Of a DNA stretch of 17,053 bases, positions 6,849-12,523 are shown one piece after another; the stretch's first letter is position 1, and every line of letters starts with the position of its first letter. This stretch comes from Betaproteobacteria bacterium UBA7395 (GTDB lineage Bacteria; Pseudomonadota; Gammaproteobacteria; Burkholderiales; Rhodocyclaceae). Location of the stretch: positions 1 to 17,053 of the forward strand of contig DKNF01000277.1 of NCBI GenBank assembly GCA_002470165.1. The letters run 5' to 3'. The position numbers were made by a program, and so were the translations under genes. The notes below the pieces were generated by a model. That model did no database searches. It saw only the letters and a list, made by a program, of their open reading frames with translations, and had not been told where the DNA came from.

Positions 6849-6878
6849 TTGGTCGGAGTTGGTGGGGGAATTCTTACA
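6849..6878 (-). promoter_or_regulatory. ECF sigma promoter of thioredoxin-sigma-antisigma operon
   Basis: The minus strand reads TGTAAGAA, 15 bases, then CGACCAA, ending 33 bases before the thioredoxin ATG. The same pair with the same 15-base spacing occurs upstream of hvfA and of the ccdA-like gene. The split into -35 (TGTAAGAA) and -10 (CGACCAA) elements is typical of ECF promoters. Assignment to the adjacent sigma factor is inference. Confidence 0.85.
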
Positions 6879-7045
6879 CTGCGATGTCTTGGTCGGGCTG
6901 AATGAACGCATTGCAATGCACCTGACCGGCAAATATCGTCGTGTTGGTCATGACTTGTCAGGCGGCATTCGGCCACAAGCGGCCTTTCGAAGATGCTGCC
7001 AGAAAGCTGTCGTAGCGCCTCTCAGACCCGTTCGGCATATTGCTT

Positions 7046-7054
7046 TGTTATACT
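7046..7054 (+). promoter_or_regulatory. Possible extended -10 promoter driving the cassettes
   Basis: TGTTATACT matches the extended -10 pattern TGnTATAnT and lies about 115 bases upstream of cassette 1, in the direction of the cassette genes. No good -35 is present. A related TTGTTATAC recurs at 7124-7132. This could be the outward promoter for the array, but the evidence is the motif alone. Confidence 0.35.
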
Positions 7055-7126
7055 GACCGCAAGAACGCTAAGCCACTGACAACAATGCGATTTGAGCAGC
7101 CAATCCCACGTCAACAATATCAATTG

Positions 7127-7152
7127 TTATACGGACCCATGCGTCCGTGTAA
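7127..7152. repeat. Inverted repeat at left cassette boundary
   Basis: TTATACGGAC (7127-7136) and GTCCGTGTAA (7143-7152) form a 10-base stem with one G-T type mismatch around a 6-base loop, ending 6 bases before the crossover G at 7158. A second small dyad, AACAAT/ATTGTT, precedes it at 7113-7128. Integron recombinases use folded sites, so this may be the recipient structure. There is no T tract that would suggest a terminator. Confidence 0.55.
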
Positions 7153-7158
7153 ACACTG

Positions 7159-7699
7159 TTAGAAGGCGCATGGAAATCGTCCTCTCAATTGCCGGCGCTC
7201 TAATTGCATGGCGGTTCCTGCTGCCCTTTGCCGTTGCAATTGCCGTTGGCTTCCCACTTGGCCATCTCTTTGGGCCAGTGCTGGGGTTTTCTGTCGTGCT
7301 CGGCGGCATTGGCTTCGGGCTTATTTGGCAAGGCCGCTGGCTTTCCGGCATTCCACTCTTCGCTTCGGTTCCTTCCCCGCCTATCTCAAGGCCTGTCGCA
7401 TTCCTCGGCCTAGCATTCATTGGGGCTCTCTGGGGCGGGTTCGCTGCCGTGACTCTTGGCTCGGTGCTGGCTGGCGGTGTCGTTCTAGTAGCTGGTGTAG
7501 CTCTTGTTGGCGGTTGGTTCTCTCTCGTCCTCAAGCGCCATGGGCAACTCAACAACCTTGTCTTCGCTACTTTTTCTCTTCTATGTGGCCTTGGCGGTCT
7601 GTATGCACTCAGCGTATATCACGCCAAAGCGCCTTCTAACCCGCCGCTCCAGAGGGACGCTACGCCGGCAAGCCGGCTCCGCGCCCCTGAGCTAGCACG
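7159..7699 (+). mobile_element. Integron gene cassette 1
   Basis: The cassette starts TTAGAAGGC (after G7158) and ends ...CACG at 7699, giving 541 bp. Its inverse core GCCTTCTAAC (7631-7640) is the exact reverse complement of GTTAGAAGGC spanning its left edge (7158-7167). This is expected only if the element once circularised by joining its own ends, so it identifies a true IntI-type cassette. It carries one gene on the plus strand, opposite to the surrounding genes. Confidence 0.9.
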
Positions 7700-7703
7700 T
7701 TAG
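7170..7703 (+). CDS. Cassette-encoded small integral membrane protein
   Basis: A 177-residue hydrophobic protein I do not recognise. It has about four or five membrane segments: roughly residues 3-32 and 34-52, a pair at about 72-118, and one at about 128-148, with Gly- and Ala-rich helices. The ATG at 7170 is 11 bases into the cassette, the usual compact arrangement; a longer frame would begin outside the cassette. The last about 20 residues (NPPLQRDATPASRLRAPELAR) are translated from the attC site, and the stop TAG comes from the first bases of the next cassette (G|TTAG). Such attC-derived tails are common in cassette proteins. Function unknown. Confidence 0.8.
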   Translation: MEIVLSIAGALIAWRFLLPFAVAIAVGFPLGHLFGPVLGFSVVLGGIGFGLIWQGRWLSGIPLFASVPSPPISRPVAFLGLAFIGALWGGFAAVTLGSVLAGGVVLVAGVALVGGWFSLVLKRHGQLNNLVFATFSLLCGLGGLYALSVYHAKAPSNPPLQRDATPASRLRAPELAR

Positions 7704-7705
7704 AC
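7634..7705 (+). other. attC recombination site of cassette 1
   Basis: A 72-base site. The inverse core TTCTAAC (7634-7640) and core GTTAGAC (7699-7705, consensus GTTRRRY) flank an imperfect palindrome: CAGAGGGACGC pairs with GCGCCCCTGAGC with an unpaired base, and the centre is GCCGGCAAGCCGGC. The crossover is between G7699 and T7700. Confidence 0.9.
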
Positions 7706-8315
7706 CTTCTCCATGAACTACCTCGATACGGCATTTGCGCACCTCGAACTGTCAATCAAGTTGATGCACGCTGCTGAGCAAGGTCGGATTAGGCGCGAGG
7801 ATATTGATCTCCCACTGACTATTGCTCAAGGCAAGTCATTTCTAGTGCTCAATGATCAAGCCATCCAGACAGATGATGATTTCATCAACTCATTCCAAAA
7901 CAACGTTTCCATTTCCTTCGGAGCGGCAGCGATCACATTAAATCGATGCAGAGAAGAATGGAAAATTAATCTTCCAGACCCAATCGCCACAGAGCGTGAT
8001 CAGTGGATTGCTCTGGTCTATCAAATTCGCAATGCCTTTGCGCACGACATCGCCGAACCAAAATGGGAGATCAAGCCAAGGTATGCGCGCAGTTACAAAG
8101 TTGGCTGGGTTGAAGCTGACCTTTCCGCACTGAACGGACAGCCATTCGACTACTACCAGTTGGGCGGGCCAGAAGCACTATTTATTCTCAAGGATTATGG
8201 GAAACAACATGTCTTCCATGCCTCTGCTGCGGTTTAACACTACAGTCGAGCGGGACAGTCACAAGCTGCGCTTGTGGTTCCCTTCCCTTCGCTCCGGCTG
8301 TCCCTCACTTCCACG
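7700..8315 (+). mobile_element. Integron gene cassette 2
   Basis: This 616-bp cassette begins TTAGACC at the crossover point of the first attC and ends ...CCACG at 8315 in a second attC. Base composition is visibly less GC-rich than the flanking chromosomal genes, consistent with foreign origin. The circularised ends would pair GTTAGAC with GTTTAAC with one mismatch, somewhat worn compared with cassette 1. Confidence 0.83.
7713..8237 (+). CDS. Cassette-encoded hypothetical protein with HEPN-like RNAFAH motif
   Basis: A 174-residue, mostly soluble and helical-looking protein that I cannot place in a named family. The central segment has YQIRNAFAHDIAEPKW: the R-N-x3-H arrangement matches the Rx4-6H motif of HEPN-domain proteins, many of which are RNases in toxin-antitoxin or abortive-infection systems. 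This is one short motif, so an RNase role is only a hypothesis. The ATG is 13 bases into the cassette and the stop TAA lies inside the inverse core GTTTAAC of its attC. No antitoxin-like partner is present in the cassette. Base composition is lower in GC than in the flanks. Confidence 0.8.
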   Translation: MNYLDTAFAHLELSIKLMHAAEQGRIRREDIDLPLTIAQGKSFLVLNDQAIQTDDDFINSFQNNVSISFGAAAITLNRCREEWKINLPDPIATERDQWIALVYQIRNAFAHDIAEPKWEIKPRYARSYKVGWVEADLSALNGQPFDYYQLGGPEALFILKDYGKQHVFHASAAV

Positions 8316-8321
8316 TTCCTG
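8232..8321 (+). other. attC site of cassette 2 with degenerate core
   Basis: The inverse core GTTTAAC (8232-8238, matches RYYYAAC) is followed by a palindrome: GGGACAG (8252-8258) pairs with CTGTCCC (8298-8304), and inner arms CACAAGC and GCTTGTG surround a short loop. The right core reads GTTCCTG (8315-8321), which keeps only the GTT of GTTRRRY, so the flanking half was probably never an attC. Confidence 0.78.
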
Positions 8322-8342
8322 AACGTCCGCTTTTCGAAGGCC

Positions 8343-8376
8343 TGACCGGCAGCAAAGGGTCGATTCGAGCCGGTCA
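8343..8376. repeat. Inverted repeat downstream of hvfC
   Basis: TGACCGGC (8343-8350) and GCCGGTCA (8369-8376) are perfect 8-base arms around an 18-base loop, 20 bases after the hvfC stop. It could terminate hvfC transcripts, but there is no T tract on the minus strand after it, and it may instead be part of a dispersed intergenic repeat. Confidence 0.4.
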
Positions 8377-8395
8377 AAGTACTGTGATCCCGCGC

Positions 8396-9124
8396 TTACT
8401 CCGTGCCGAGCACTATCCCCTGGCGACGCAGGTCTGCGAGGAGTTCAAGGCCGAACTCGACCAGCCGCTCCGGTTCGGCGTGCTGTAGTTCGGCGGCGAT
8501 CTGCCGGCAGGCGGCTTCGCCGCTTTGTGGCGTTTCCGCGAGCAGCGCGAGCAGGCGGGCGGTGACCGGGTTGGTTGCGCTGAAGCGGACGATATCGTCG
8601 GCGTCGCGATAGACCAGCAGGTGCGTTGCCTGCGCCTTGCGCGGCCGCCAGTCGGGGCCGATGCGGTGGACCGGCCAGGCGTAGGCGAGGTTGAACAGCA
8701 CCGGGTTGAGGATGATCGTGCCGTGGCGCAGGTCGCCGGCCGGGTCGTGCGGCGGGATAGGCGCGTCGGCGATGTCGGCGGCCAGTTCGGCCCATTCGTA
8801 ATGCGCCAGTTCGGGTAGCCAGCGCGGCAGGCGCAGGCCTGGCGTTTGCGCCAGGAACTGTACGAACTCGCTCGGGATTTCGCGGAACCACGGCGTGCGT
8901 AGCGGCCAGTCACGGCGGAAGCGGCGCCCCAGGCGCTGCCAGCGCGCCTCGCCGAGGATGGCGCGGCAGACTGGGAAGGCGCTGTCGATGAAGCCCTGCA
9001 GGTTGTTGCCGACCAGCTCGCGGTACACGCCCATGCCGCGTGCCGGCACGCCGGCCGGTCGGGGGGCGCGTTGCGGGTCGCGCAGGTGATTGGCGAAGGC
9101 TTGCTGGAAGTTCTGGAATTCCAT
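8396..9124 (-). CDS. hvfC: HvfC, DUF2063 partner protein of the MNIO enzyme
   Basis: A 242-residue protein whose N-terminal half is a clear DUF2063 domain: FQQAFANHLRDP, the signature GVPARGMGVYRELVGNN, then FPVCRAILGE, FREIPSEFVQF and LPELAHYEWAEL (about residues 6-112). The C-terminal half resembles the winged-helix-like tail of the family. DUF2063 proteins bind the RiPP precursor leader and present it to the partner DUF692 enzyme (established for HvfC/BufC-type systems). The ATG at 9124 follows the hvfB stop by 2 bases. It is the last gene of the hvfA operon. Confidence 0.92.
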   Translation of the reverse strand: MEFQNFQQAFANHLRDPQRAPRPAGVPARGMGVYRELVGNNLQGFIDSAFPVCRAILGEARWQRLGRRFRRDWPLRTPWFREIPSEFVQFLAQTPGLRLPRWLPELAHYEWAELAADIADAPIPPHDPAGDLRHGTIILNPVLFNLAYAWPVHRIGPDWRPRKAQATHLLVYRDADDIVRFSATNPVTARLLALLAETPQSGEAACRQIAAELQHAEPERLVEFGLELLADLRRQGIVLGTE

Positions 9125-9126
9125 GT

Positions 9127-9969
9127 TCAGGCCGCCTTGCGCTGCTTCGCTGCGGCCTGCAGCCGGGCGATGGTTTCGACCTCTGCGGTCAAGGCCGCCA
9201 GATCGGGAAAATTGAAATCGCGTTCGAGGCAGGTCGGTACCTCGCCGCCGATGCGCGCATAGGCGTCGGCGAGCAGTGCCCACACCGGGTCGATCACCGG
9301 TGCGCCGTGGGTGTCGATGATCAGCCCGTCCGGCTCGACGTAGTGGCCGGCGACATGGACGTAGCAGGTGCGCGCCAGCGGCAGCGCGGCGAGGAATTCG
9401 TGCGCGTCGAAGCCGAAGTTGCGGCTATTGACGTAAATGTTATTGACGTCGAGGTGAAGCAGGCAGTCGGCGGCCTCGGCCACGGCGCTGATGAATTCGG
9501 CGGCGTTCATCTCGGCGCCGGGCGGTTCGACGTAGGTCGAGGCGTTCTCGATGCCGATCTGTCGGCCGAGGATGTCCTGGGCGCGCCGGATGCGTTCGGC
9601 GGTCCAGCGCACCGCCGCCTCGGTCTGCGGGATCGGCAGCAGGTCGTAGAGCTGGCGGTCGTCGGCGCACCAGGAGAGATGCTCGGTGTACAGCGTCATC
9701 CCGTGTTCGCGCATGAAGTCGCGGATGCGGTGGAGCAGCGCCTCGTCGAGCGGCCCGCTGCCGCCGAGCGACAGCGACAGGCCGTGGCAGACGAAGGGGT
9801 AGCGCTCGGTGAATTCGCGTAGTTGCCGCGCCGAGCGCCCGCCCATGCCCGCCCAGTTCTCGGGTGCCAGTTCGAAGAAGTCGATGGCCGTCGGCACGCC
9901 GGCCTGCAGCGGGGCGATCAGTTCGCGCCGGAAACCGAGGCCGGCGCCGTGCGGCGGGCGGGCGTGCAT
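9127..9969 (-). CDS. hvfB: HvfB, MNIO (DUF692) iron-dependent RiPP-modifying oxidase
   Basis: A 280-residue TIM-barrel protein of the multinuclear non-haem iron oxidase family (formerly DUF692). Expected metal ligands are visible: H62 (HGLSLSLG), E96/H97 (TEHLSW), E141/N142 (GIENAS), H172/D174 (HLDVNN), H205/H209 (HVAGH), D219/H221 (DTHGAP) and E249 (LERD). These enzymes oxidise cysteines in precursor peptides to heterocycles such as oxazolone-thioamide or thio-oxazole that bind copper. The ATG at 9969 shares one base with the stop of the peroxiredoxin-like gene (TGATG). Its substrate should be the KCG-repeat precursor encoded by hvfA in the same operon; acting on cysteine there is inference from the family. 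Confidence 0.95.
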   Translation of the reverse strand: MHARPPHGAGLGFRRELIAPLQAGVPTAIDFFELAPENWAGMGGRSARQLREFTERYPFVCHGLSLSLGGSGPLDEALLHRIRDFMREHGMTLYTEHLSWCADDRQLYDLLPIPQTEAAVRWTAERIRRAQDILGRQIGIENASTYVEPPGAEMNAAEFISAVAEAADCLLHLDVNNIYVNSRNFGFDAHEFLAALPLARTCYVHVAGHYVEPDGLIIDTHGAPVIDPVWALLADAYARIGGEVPTCLERDFNFPDLAALTAEVETIARLQAAAKQRKAA

Positions 9970-10502
9970 CAGGCTTCTCCGCGCGCCGGGTAGTCCTTGG
10001 CGACGACAAAGTCGATGGCGCCGAGCATGTCCTTGAAGTGCGGCCGGGCGAAGGGCATGGTCTGGACGTTGGCCCAGTACAGCGTCAGGTCGGGGCGGAT
10101 CAGGAAAACGCCGGGCTCGGAAAAACGCGCCGGTTCCTCGACCCCGGTCGAGGTCAGGCCGCGGCCGGTGGAAATGTACAGGCCCCAGGCGCGGGCGTCG
10201 GCCTCGCTCAGACCGTAGCCGAGGTCGAGCTGGTCGAGCGACCACTCGTCGGCGGCGCGGCGGGCGCGTTCTTCGGTATCCGACGAGAGTACCTTGATGA
10301 CCACGCCGCGGGCGGCGAATTCGTCATGCAGGCGGTTCAGTTCGCTCAGGTAGGTGCGGCACAGCGGGCAGTGGTAACCGCGGTAGAAGACCAGCAGCGT
10401 GAAGGCAGGCGCTGCCCCGGCGGCGAGCGTCAGGCGGCTGCCGGAGAGTTGCGGCACATTGAGCGCCGGGACCGGCTGGCGGGGAATCAGGGATTGCGGC
10501 AT
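9969..10502 (-). CDS. Peroxiredoxin-like (AhpC/TSA fold) protein with CPLC
   Basis: A 177-residue AhpC/TSA-family protein. The redox site is C45-P-L-C48 (FYRGYHCPLCRTYLSEL), a CxxC as in bacterioferritin-comigratory or thioredoxin-like relatives and not the single-Cys peroxiredoxin loop; PGVFLIRPDLTLYWAN follows in the usual place. No signal peptide is visible, so it should be cytoplasmic. The ATG at 10502 is preferred because AGGA lies 8 bases upstream; one at 10529 has no such site. It sits between the precursor hvfA and the modifying enzyme hvfB, with one base shared with hvfB, so a part in precursor thiol handling or protection of the iron enzyme is likely but unproven. Confidence 0.88.
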   Translation of the reverse strand: MPQSLIPRQPVPALNVPQLSGSRLTLAAGAAPAFTLLVFYRGYHCPLCRTYLSELNRLHDEFAARGVVIKVLSSDTEERARRAADEWSLDQLDLGYGLSEADARAWGLYISTGRGLTSTGVEEPARFSEPGVFLIRPDLTLYWANVQTMPFARPHFKDMLGAIDFVVAKDYPARGEA

Positions 10503-10519
10503 GAGGATATTCCTTGAAA

Positions 10520-10542
10520 GGGCCGGCATCGACCGTCGGCCC
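10520..10542 (-). terminator. Possible attenuator hairpin between hvfA and downstream genes
   Basis: On the minus strand GGGCCG, 11 bases, CGGCCC is followed by TTTC, in the 54-base gap after the hvfA stop. A leaky stem here would make more precursor mRNA than enzyme mRNA, as is common in RiPP operons. The U tract is short, so this is tentative. Confidence 0.4.
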
Positions 10543-10556
10543 GTTGCTTCAGCGTC

Positions 10557-10871
10557 TTACTTCTTGGCGCCGCACTTGGCCTCGCCGCATTTGCCATCTG
10601 CCTTTTTGTCGGCCGGTTTCTTGTCAGCGCCGCACTTGGCATCCGTTTTCTTGTCGGCGCCACACTTGGCGTCCTTCGCCTTCTTCTCGGCACCGCACTT
10701 GGCTTCGCCGCATTTACCTTCCTTGCCCTTGGTGTCGGCCTGCGCCAGCTGGTAGCCGGCCGACAGCTGCTTGGCGGCGAAGGGGTTGTCGGCCGCGTGG
10801 GCAACCGGGGTCAGGGCGACGGCGGCGAAGGCGGAACCGATGGCCAGGGAGGTGATTGTCTGCTTTTTCAT
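10557..10871 (-). CDS. hvfA: HvfA/bufferin-type RiPP metallophore precursor
   Basis: A 104-residue precursor. Residues 1-26 are a Sec signal peptide ending VAHA, residues 27-46 a short segment (NPFAAKQLSAGYQLAQAD) typical of the family, and residues 50-104 a Lys/Asp/Ala-rich low-complexity core with six KCG units at C54, C59, C70, C80, C95 and C100 (one EGKCG, two EAKCG, two DAKCG, one DGKCG). EGKCG-type motifs are the sites modified by MNIO enzymes in HvfA and bufferins, which then bind copper in the periplasm. The ATG at 10871 has GGAG 6 bases upstream. It is the first gene of the operon hvfA-prx-hvfB-hvfC, under an ECF-type promoter at 10919-10948. The exact modifications cannot be read from sequence. 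Confidence 0.93.
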   Translation of the reverse strand: MKKQTITSLAIGSAFAAVALTPVAHAADNPFAAKQLSAGYQLAQADTKGKEGKCGEAKCGAEKKAKDAKCGADKKTDAKCGADKKPADKKADGKCGEAKCGAKK

Positions 10872-10918
10872 GATGGTCTCCATTGAGGTGGGGTGATGGC
10901 AGAAAGCCTGCCTGTTGC

Positions 10919-10948
10919 TTGGTCGGCGTCATGGCCGACTTTCTTACA
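10919..10948 (-). promoter_or_regulatory. ECF sigma promoter of the hvfA operon
   Basis: The minus strand reads TGTAAGAA, 15 bases, CGACCAA, identical in both boxes and spacing to the elements at 6849-6878 and 11712-11741. It begins 8 bases after the end of the ccdA-like gene and ends 47 bases before the hvfA ATG, so hvfA can be transcribed independently. Confidence 0.87.
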
Positions 10949-10955
10949 GAAGATT

Positions 10956-11690
10956 TCAGAACAGCGTGGTCAGTCGGACCCAGGAATCCGGCAAACGTTC
11001 GACGATGATGGCTTCCAGCCATTTGTCGGCGCCGCTGAGGATGGCGACGCCGGTGAGCAGCAGCAGGACGCCGAACACGGTCTTGATGCGACCGATGTGC
11101 TGCATGACCCAGCCACGGGCGCGACCGAAGCCAGCGCGCGAGGCATAGGCGACCCCGACCAGCGGCACCGCCGCACCGATCCCGAACAGACCGAGCACGA
11201 CGCCACCGCGCAGGGCGCCGCCTTCGGCTGCGACTAGGCTCAGCGCGGCACCGAGCAGCGGGCCGGAACAGGGACTCCAGACCAGCCCGAGCACGCCACC
11301 CAGCAAAAAGGCGCCGCCCAGCGAGCCGCCGTTCAGCCGCGCCGACGCAGCGTTGGCCTGGCTGGCGATGGGCAGCATCCATTCGGTGAAGCGGGCGTTC
11401 AGCGCCGGCACCAGCATGACCAGGCCGAACGTCAGCAGCAGCCAGCCGCCGAAAGTCCGCACATGGTCGCCGTCGATGCCCAGCGCCGGCCCGAGTGCGC
11501 CGAGCAGCATGCCGATCAAGGCGAACGACAGCGCCATGCCGACGCCCATCGCCACTGGCGCGAGCTTGTTCTGCTGCACGGCACCGCCGACCACCAGCGG
11601 CAATACGGGAAAGACGCAGGGCGACAGCGTGGTCAGGCTGCCGGCCAGCAAGGCGAGGCCGAGAACGGCGGGGGAAAGGGTTTCGAGCAT
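10956..11690 (-). CDS. CcdA/DsbD-like thiol-disulfide transmembrane protein
   Basis: A 244-residue inner-membrane protein with about six membrane segments and the two conserved Pro-Cys sites of the CcdA/DsbD-beta family: C25 in LSPCVFPVLPLV and C141 in WSPCSGPLL, in pseudo-symmetric helices. Members carry electrons from cytoplasmic thioredoxin to periplasmic thiol proteins. The ATG at 11690 has an excellent AAGGAG site. It stands alone under its own ECF-type promoter, just upstream of the hvfA operon, and a periplasmic WCPTC thioredoxin is encoded under the same promoter type at 6435-6815, so the two probably form a reducing pathway (inference). A role in cytochrome c maturation is the alternative. 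Confidence 0.9.
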   Translation of the reverse strand: MLETLSPAVLGLALLAGSLTTLSPCVFPVLPLVVGGAVQQNKLAPVAMGVGMALSFALIGMLLGALGPALGIDGDHVRTFGGWLLLTFGLVMLVPALNARFTEWMLPIASQANAASARLNGGSLGGAFLLGGVLGLVWSPCSGPLLGAALSLVAAEGGALRGGVVLGLFGIGAAVPLVGVAYASRAGFGRARGWVMQHIGRIKTVFGVLLLLTGVAILSGADKWLEAIIVERLPDSWVRLTTLF

Positions 11691-11711
11691 GACGTCTCCT
11701 TGAGTTGGAGA

Positions 11712-11741
11712 TTGGTCGCGGCGGGGGGCGGATTTCTTACA
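11712..11741 (-). promoter_or_regulatory. ECF sigma promoter of the ccdA-like gene
   Basis: The minus strand reads TGTAAGAA, 15 bases, CGACCAA, ending 21 bases before the ATG. This is the third copy of the shared element. The 84 bases between it and the LysE-family gene show nothing else. Confidence 0.87.
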
Positions 11742-11825
11742 GTCGAATCAACCGGACGGCGGCGCTTGCCGGTCCTGCTCGATCCGCCGAGGCGGTGAGC
11801 TTGGGAAGATCGGTCGGTGCGCTTT

Positions 11826-12455
11826 TCAGCGCAGCGCAATCCCCGCCGCAATCGCCAGCATGACCACGCCCGAGCTGCGTTCGATGTGGCGCAGGTGGCG
11901 GTGGAACCAGGCCAGTAGCCGGGGCTGGCCGACGCTGTGGGCGATCAGGGCGTCCCAGGCGAAGACGATGCTCGCCATCCACAGGCCGTAGAGCGCCTGT
12001 TCGCCGGCCGGCGTGCTTGGCGCGATGAGGGCGCCGAAGAGCAGGGCGTAGAACAGCGAGTTCTTCGGGTTGAGGATGCCGGAGAGGAAACCCTGCAGCA
12101 GATGCGGTGCCAGTCGGGCAAAGTGCTTTGTCGTCGCGGACGGCGCTGCGTCGGTGATCGGCAGCCGGCCGTCGCTGCGCAGGAACAGCAGGCCGAGCCA
12201 GACCAGATAGAGACAGCCAGCCCACTTCAGCACAGCAAACAGTTGCGGCCACTGCGCCAGGAGTGACACGCCGGTCAGCGCCAGGGCGATGTAGGCGGCG
12301 TTGGCCAGCGCGATGCCGAGGCTGGTGGCGATGGCCGGGCGCAGGCCGTGCACGATGCGCGTGCGCATGATCAGGAAGAAATCCGGCCCGGGGCTGAGCA
12401 GGGCGACGAAGTGGGCGCTGGCGACGAGGCCGAACTGGGTGAAGTCGAAGGGCAT
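11826..12455 (-). CDS. LysE/RhtB family amino acid exporter
   Basis: A 209-residue inner-membrane protein with about six hydrophobic segments and the family hallmarks: SPGPDFFLIMRTRIVHGLRPA near the N-terminus, GIALANAAYIALALTG in helix 2, LKWAGCLYLVWLG in helix 3 and GFLSGILNPKNSLFY in the middle. RhtB-type proteins export amino acids or related metabolites by proton antiport. The ATG at 12455 begins the SPGP-containing helix properly; the longer frame is non-coding. The AraC-family gene lies 68 bases upstream in the same direction and is the likely regulator. Substrate is not predictable. Confidence 0.92.
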   Translation of the reverse strand: MPFDFTQFGLVASAHFVALLSPGPDFFLIMRTRIVHGLRPAIATSLGIALANAAYIALALTGVSLLAQWPQLFAVLKWAGCLYLVWLGLLFLRSDGRLPITDAAPSATTKHFARLAPHLLQGFLSGILNPKNSLFYALLFGALIAPSTPAGEQALYGLWMASIVFAWDALIAHSVGQPRLLAWFHRHLRHIERSSGVVMLAIAAGIALR

Positions 12456-12523
12456 GGCGGCTTCCGCAAATGGGCGGAGTATCGCCAGCCGGCACCGGCC
12501 GGTCTTGGACGAAATTGCGCGGT

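Larger units (their letters stand above)
6879..7158. other. Non-coding spacer left of the cassette array
   Basis: No gene is supported here. The stretch contains a second CGACCAA copy (plus-strand 6889-6895) without a partner element, a possible extended -10 at 7046-7054 and the dyad at 7127-7152. Its right end, ACACTG before TTAGAAGGC, is the left edge of the cassettes. No integrase gene and no canonical attC inverse core (RYYYAAC) pairing with GTTAGAA was found, so it is not clearly an attI or the remains of an earlier cassette. Confidence 0.6.

Noticed and set aside
6889..6895. A fourth CGACCAA box (minus strand) upstream of the thioredoxin promoter
   Set aside because: No TGTAAGAA-like box lies at the required 15-base distance, so it is probably chance.
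6950..7010. Resemblance between the spacer left of the cassettes and the 8321-8376 stretch (both with a GGCCTT/TTCGAA run)
   Set aside because: The shared part is only about 10 bases. It may reflect a dispersed intergenic repeat family, but one window cannot show that.
7113..7152. A possible attI or complete attC at the left edge of the cassettes
   Set aside because: A hairpin and a GTTAGAA core are present, but no RYYYAAC inverse core pairs with it and no integrase gene is adjacent.
10557..10730. The KCG repeats of hvfA read as a tandem DNA repeat or CRISPR-like array
   Set aside because: Periodicity is irregular and in frame, with codon-level variation. It is explained by the repetitive precursor protein.
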